A stretch of 64,000 bases of DNA from Phycisphaeraceae bacterium. GTDB lineage: Bacteria; Planctomycetota; Phycisphaerae; Phycisphaerales; UBA1924. The notes below the pieces were generated by a model that was not told where the DNA came from, did no database searches, and was given only the letters and a program-made list of their open reading frames with translations. Below, one piece after another: positions 60,150-64,000 of the stretch. A program made the position numbers and the translations under genes. The stretch lies in NCBI GenBank assembly GCA_019636845.1, contig JAHBWV010000001.1:1736001-1800000 (forward strand). The letters are read 5' to 3'. Each line of letters starts with the position of its first letter. Position 1 is the first letter of the stretch.

Positions 60150-61711
60150 GCAAGAGACCCGAGCCCAAGCCCCCCACTCGCGTGCGGTGCGCCATCTACA
60201 CCCGCAAGAGTTCACAGGACGGCCTCGAGCAGGAGTTCAACTCGCTGGACGCCCAGCGGGAGAGCGCCGAGGCGTACATCGCCAGCCAGAAGGCCGAGGG
60301 GTGGCAGTGCCTTCCAGAGCGGTATGACGACGGCGGCTTCACGGGCGGCAACATGGATCGGCCGGCGCTCGGGCGCTTGATGGCGGACATCGAGGCGGGC
60401 AAGGTGGATTGTGTTGTGGTCTACAAGGTGGACCGACTCAGTCGCTCGCTGATCGACTTCGCGCGGCTGATGGAGCTGTTCGATCGGAAGAAGATCTCCT
60501 TCGTCTCGGTCACGCAGCAGTTCAACACGACGCAGTCGATGGGGCGTCTCACGCTCAACATCCTCCTGTCCTTTGCCCAGTTCGAGCGGGAGATCATCTC
60601 CGAGCGGACCCGCGACAAGATCGCCGCGTCCCGGAAGAAAGGGAAGTGGTCGGGCGGCCGCCGGATCCTCGGATATGACGTGGACCCGGTATCCAAGCGG
60701 CTCGTGGTCAACGAGGCCGAGGCAGAACTCGTGCGAGAGATCTTCCGGATGTACGTCGCCAAGAAGTCGCTGCTGGAAGTCTGCCGCGAGTTGAACGGGC
60801 GCGGCATCCGCACGAAGGCGGTGACGACTTCGAAGGGTTACGCCTACGGCGGCCGCGTCTGGGACAAGGCGGCCGTACTCAAGGTCTTCACCAACGTGCT
60901 CTATCGGGGCCGCGTGCGCTACAAGACGGAGACGTTCGCGGGCGAGCATGACGCGATCGTGACCGATGCCGTCTGGAACGAGGTGCACGAGTTGCTCCGT
61001 ACCAACGGCCGATCGGGGGGCATGCTCGTCCGCAACAAGCACGGGGCGCTGCTGAAAGGGCTCATCCACTGCGGACCGTGCGGCGTGATGATGGGGCACA
61101 CGACGACCAACAAGGGGGGCAACCGCCTCTATCGCTACTACACCTGCTATCGAGCGCAGAAGCAGGGTTGGGATTCGTGCCCGTGCCGATCTCTGCCCGC
61201 GGAGCAGATCGAGTGCTTCGTGATCGAGCAGATCAAGCGGATCGGGAAGGACCCGGACCTGCTCTCGCTCACGCTGGCTCGCTGTCGCGAGGAACTGGAG
61301 GGTCAGAGGGCGTCTGCCGAAAGCGAGTTGGCCGACGTTGAGCGGGGGCTCGAACGTCTCCACGCCGACATTCGCCGCACGGCGGCCGACGCGGCGACCA
61401 ACGGGCACGCCGCCGCCCGCTTGGCCGACTTGCACCGGCAGGTCCAAGCGGCCGACGAACGGTTGGCAGCGCTCCGGGGCGAGATCGCGGACGCCGACGC
61501 GGGCCAGATGAGTAAGGCGGAGGTGGATGCCGCGCTGGCGGAGTTCGACGGCGTCTGGACTCGGCTCTCACCCAAGGAGCAGGCAAGGCTCATGCGTACG
61601 TTGGTTCAGCGGGTGGACTACGACGCGACCAAGGGGTCGGTCTCGATCACGTTCCATCCGATTGGGCTGCGGTCGTTGGGTCAGCACGCTATGAAGGAGG
61701 AGGCGGCATGA
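60146..61711 (+). CDS. Large serine recombinase
   Basis: This is a 521-residue site-specific recombinase. The resolvase domain starts AIYTRKSSQDGLEQEFNSLDAQRE (catalytic Ser probably S22). It contains YKVDRLSRSLIDFARL and SFAQFEREIISERTRDKI. The recombinase domain follows (GYDVDP, AELVREIFRMY). The zinc ribbon spans about 308-352 (HCGPCG through CPCRSL). A long coiled-coil helix lies near 390-470. The protein appears complete and active. It may have mobilised part of this island. Confidence 0.93.
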   Translation: MSKRPEPKPPTRVRCAIYTRKSSQDGLEQEFNSLDAQRESAEAYIASQKAEGWQCLPERYDDGGFTGGNMDRPALGRLMADIEAGKVDCVVVYKVDRLSRSLIDFARLMELFDRKKISFVSVTQQFNTTQSMGRLTLNILLSFAQFEREIISERTRDKIAASRKKGKWSGGRRILGYDVDPVSKRLVVNEAEAELVREIFRMYVAKKSLLEVCRELNGRGIRTKAVTTSKGYAYGGRVWDKAAVLKVFTNVLYRGRVRYKTETFAGEHDAIVTDAVWNEVHELLRTNGRSGGMLVRNKHGALLKGLIHCGPCGVMMGHTTTNKGGNRLYRYYTCYRAQKQGWDSCPCRSLPAEQIECFVIEQIKRIGKDPDLLSLTLARCREELEGQRASAESELADVERGLERLHADIRRTAADAATNGHAAARLADLHRQVQAADERLAALRGEIADADAGQMSKAEVDAALAEFDGVWTRLSPKEQARLMRTLVQRVDYDATKGSVSITFHPIGLRSLGQHAMKEEAA

Positions 61712-62115
61712 GTGACGGCATCACGATGAACTTCAAGGTCCACTTCACGCGGGGTCAACAGGGGCAGCGGCTGATGCACGTCGGGACGAAGCCGCCCCCG
61801 GCACCGGTGGCAGGTGGACGAGTGCCCCGGATCGCACGCCTCATGGCATTGGCCATCCGGTTCGAGGATCTGGTTCGGCGGGGCGAGGTGGCGGACTTCG
61901 CCGAGATCGCGGAGTTGGGACAGGTCACGCGAGCCCGGGTGAGCCAGATTGTGAACCTGCTGAACCTCGCACCGGACCTCCAAGAGGCGATCCTGCATCT
62001 GCCGCTGGTGGCAGGGGAGCGGGAAACCGTTTCGGAGCGGGATCTCCGGGCGATCGCGGCCGAACCGGACTGGGAGCGGCAGCGGGAGATGTGGCGGCGG
62101 GTGTGTGGCCCCTGA
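61708..62115 (+). CDS. HTH protein of the recombinase cassette
   Basis: This is a 135-residue basic protein, coupled to the recombinase by an ATGA overlap. Residues 45-95 (MALAIRFEDLVRRGEVADFAEIAELGQVTRARVSQIVNLLNLAPDLQEAIL) form a ParB/KorB-like helix-turn-helix. It is probably a DNA-binding partner or regulator of the recombinase. Small proteins of this type commonly follow DUF2924-recombinase pairs. Confidence 0.75.
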   Translation: MSDGITMNFKVHFTRGQQGQRLMHVGTKPPPAPVAGGRVPRIARLMALAIRFEDLVRRGEVADFAEIAELGQVTRARVSQIVNLLNLAPDLQEAILHLPLVAGERETVSERDLRAIAAEPDWERQREMWRRVCGP

Positions 62116-62126
62116 CCGGTTAACCC

Positions 62127-62149
62127 AATCAGTCTGATTCGGCTACATT
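62127..62149 (+). promoter_or_regulatory. Palindromic operator and -10 box
   Basis: AATCAG-T-CTGATT (62127-62139) is a perfect palindrome, immediately upstream of TACATT (62144-62149), before the gene at 62202. A dimeric repressor is suggested. Confidence 0.45.
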
Positions 62150-62201
62150 GATCTCCAAGGGCGACGGTTCCGGCTGGGACGCCGCTGGAGGAGGCTGCTG
62201 C

Positions 62202-63923
62202 GTGGCCAAGAAGAGCTCAGACAGTCGGGCATCCACCGAACCGCAGAAAGCCTCTTCCGGTCCGGCATATCTGTTCGCGCTGAGGGGTGACGATGCGGTT
62301 AGCACCGCGACCGTTTTCTATCGCGCGCCAACTGTTGACATGGCTCGATCCGTCGGCCAGAGGGTTACGGACAACTCGGGGAAGGAAAGTGGTTGGCGGG
62401 TGGTGCTCGTCGCCGCGGCCTCAGTGCAGAAAGTAAGCCAAGTCCAACTCGACGAGGCGATCGAATCGCTCGATGTATACGTCGATCCTGATCCCGGCTT
62501 GTATGACCCGGAACCGTCATCGGGCACGCTGCAGAGGGCTGTGTTCAAGCAGCAGGCGGCGAGTTGGGAGGCGCTGCTAAAACCGGACGACGACACGCCG
62601 GAGAAGAAGAGCCCCGAACCCAGTGCTTCAGCGATTGCGGACACAGCCCTGCTCGCCATGATTCTTCGGGACGCGATCTTCGTGCAACTCGATTATCCAG
62701 AAGCAGGTTCCTCTCAGCAGCATATCGCGCTGGTCAAGGATGTTCGGGAGCGGATTTTACGCTCGCTCGATCGTACCGGTATGGCTCGCCTCAAGTGTCT
62801 GGCGACGGTTGGAGAACATGTCAAAGATCCGCCCGAGCCCGTGAGATGGGGCATGTTCGCGGGTGCGGTCGCCATGTGCCATCCCGACTTCGGGGGCGAG
62901 GTCGAGGGCCCGCTGAGCGATGCCGAGCTCCCTGCCGCAATGGAACGGGTCATGCGGCTGTGCCAGGATACAGCGGCCGCCGATGTACGTGCGCTCTCAG
63001 ATCAACTCGGCGAGTTCATGATGGTGTCGTGCCGACGCCCGACCGGCTCACACGACTCTTCGTTCAAGGACCCACGACGCGCGGCCCACCTCTTCGACCG
63101 CTATTGGCGTCTCGCGAACGCGCTCCTTCAGACGCAGTTGCGGGTCCGTGTTGGCTACAACCCTCATCCTCTCATGAGGTACATAGAGAATCTGCGAGAT
63201 CGGATCGCGGGATGTATGGAAGTGCTCAAGGGTCAGCCGAAAGCGTCCGAGATCGCAGCAGACCTCGACAACATGCTGTCCGTGCTCGTAGATGGAGATG
63301 TCGATGATCTCCACGTCATGGAAGAGTGGGTTCTTCCTGCGATCCGCAGGATCGAACTGTTCGTGACGAGAAACGGTATGTCGCTGGGCTTGTGGCATGG
63401 TCACTTGACGCAGGCCGAGAAGTACTTCCTCGATCATGTTGAGCTGCAGGTCAAGGAATACAACGCAGAAGTTAATGGCGAATGGCAACGGATGCTCAAG
63501 CGAGCAGGCGATATGGGCGCAAAGCGAGGTGACGAGCGCTCGCCAGCTCCCACGAATACGCCCTCACCCCATCCGGTTCACGATGCATCTCCGGCAAACG
63601 CCACACCTCCAGATCAGCATCCTGCGCCCTATTCTCCTCCGCCACCGCCCCCAGCCGACAAGAAGCGGCCGCGCGTGGTGCTGGGCAAGATCGGCGAGCC
63701 GTGCTGGGTGAATGGCAACATGAAGGGGAAGTTGAACGAGGGGCAGCACACACTTATCAGTTCGCTTCTTGCAGCTGGCGAAGCGGGGCTCACCATGAAA
63801 GCTGCTGAAGGCATTATTGCATCCGCGAGGCGCATCTTGCGTGAACTCCGCAAGGATGATGATTGGAAAGCTGTCATCCAAGTCGCCGAGCGAGCACACG
63901 GCGGTTACCGAATCCTGCAGTAG
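62202..63923 (+). CDS. Unrecognised 573-residue protein with DNA-binding-like C-terminus
   Basis: GTG 62202 is preferred because GGAGGAGG lies just upstream. The frame can extend to 62148, but that overlaps the -10 box. The product is soluble. It has an N-terminal alpha/beta part (YLFALRGDDAVSTATVFYRAP), a large helical middle (about 135-440), a Pro-rich linker (about 450-495) and a compact C-terminus (KGKLNEGQHTLISSLLAAGEAGLTMKAAEGI, SARRILRELRKDDDWKAVIQVAE) resembling a winged helix. No family is recognised. Confidence 0.65.
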   Translation: MAKKSSDSRASTEPQKASSGPAYLFALRGDDAVSTATVFYRAPTVDMARSVGQRVTDNSGKESGWRVVLVAAASVQKVSQVQLDEAIESLDVYVDPDPGLYDPEPSSGTLQRAVFKQQAASWEALLKPDDDTPEKKSPEPSASAIADTALLAMILRDAIFVQLDYPEAGSSQQHIALVKDVRERILRSLDRTGMARLKCLATVGEHVKDPPEPVRWGMFAGAVAMCHPDFGGEVEGPLSDAELPAAMERVMRLCQDTAAADVRALSDQLGEFMMVSCRRPTGSHDSSFKDPRRAAHLFDRYWRLANALLQTQLRVRVGYNPHPLMRYIENLRDRIAGCMEVLKGQPKASEIAADLDNMLSVLVDGDVDDLHVMEEWVLPAIRRIELFVTRNGMSLGLWHGHLTQAEKYFLDHVELQVKEYNAEVNGEWQRMLKRAGDMGAKRGDERSPAPTNTPSPHPVHDASPANATPPDQHPAPYSPPPPPPADKKRPRVVLGKIGEPCWVNGNMKGKLNEGQHTLISSLLAAGEAGLTMKAAEGIIASARRILRELRKDDDWKAVIQVAERAHGGYRILQ

Positions 63924-63927
63924 GTCC

Positions 63928-63962
63928 ACTCTTGTCCACCGAGTTGTCCACGAACATCCACC
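63928..63962. repeat. TTGTCCAC repeats at the right edge
   Basis: TTGTCCACC, TTGTCCACG and the partial CATCCACC recur about every 12 bases. The unit resembles a DnaA box (TTATCCACA) with one or two changes. The window ends soon after, so context is missing. Confidence 0.3.
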
Positions 63963-64000
63963 GGGATCGGTGAGCACTCTGTCGCGTTGCTGTTAACCGC

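Noticed and set aside
1..64000. CRISPR arrays, rRNA genes and complete insertion sequences
   Set aside because: No regularly spaced repeats, rRNA-like sequence or DDE transposase was seen anywhere in the window.

Overview
The window is visibly GC-rich and gene-dense. It reads as a genomic or plasmid island of metal-resistance genes from a Gram-negative-type bacterium, with outer-membrane TolC factors, periplasmic adaptors, lipoproteins and Tat signals. No ribosomal or other marker gene is present. The HARE-HTH protein, the DUF2924/serine-recombinase cassette, and the many small Cys- and His-rich exported proteins suggest Planctomycetota, perhaps Phycisphaerae. That placement is inference from gene content.

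Region 1 (about 1-15,800, all minus strand) handles divalent metals. A small Cys-containing exported protein heads a TolC / adaptor / HME-RND pump operon (15,787 to 8,511). The pump has the divalent-metal signature DFGxxxDGAxxxVEN. Two small genes and a Zn/Cd/Pb-type P-ATPase follow. A second small Cys-rich exported protein then heads an ABC export operon (adaptor, ATPase, two FtsX-like permeases) that runs off the left edge.

Region 2 (about 15,900-27,440) is inserted DNA. A glycosyltransferase gene is cut off near 16,545. A plus-strand replication-like operon follows: DNA-binding proteins, a sigma-70-like protein, a nucleoside deoxyribosyltransferase-like protein and a primase-polymerase/helicase-like protein. 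After it come an iteron-like non-coding segment, five small genes including a HARE-HTH protein, and a XamI-like restriction-modification pair on the minus strand.

Region 3 (about 27,590-55,440, almost all minus strand) handles copper/silver. It contains a copZ-csoR-copA operon with copA frameshifted in a run of seven G, a Tat-exported multicopper oxidase, TolC factors, a Csp-type 18-cysteine copper-storage protein, Met-, His- and Cys-rich periplasmic proteins, several HMA chaperones and a CusA-like RND pump with its adaptor. A third small Cys-rich exported protein heads the pump operon. Within this region an electron-transfer set (FAD/[2Fe-2S] reductase, cytochrome b-like protein, seven-heme cytochrome c) sits beside a CBM48-like protein carrying a Cys cluster. 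A PAS histidine kinase and LuxR-type regulator are encoded on the plus strand at 43,003-45,458. A 16-bp motif occurs upstream of four transcription units here, always 34 bases before a -10-like hexamer, and one copy lies beside the kinase gene. It is a candidate operator for that two-component system.

Region 4 (about 55,440-64,000) is accessory DNA: a mostly non-coding kilobase, a small ORF with a DUF2335 membrane protein, a TerB-like/CbxX-type AAA ATPase with a zinc ribbon, a four-gene large-serine-recombinase cassette, and an unrecognised 573-residue protein behind a palindromic operator.
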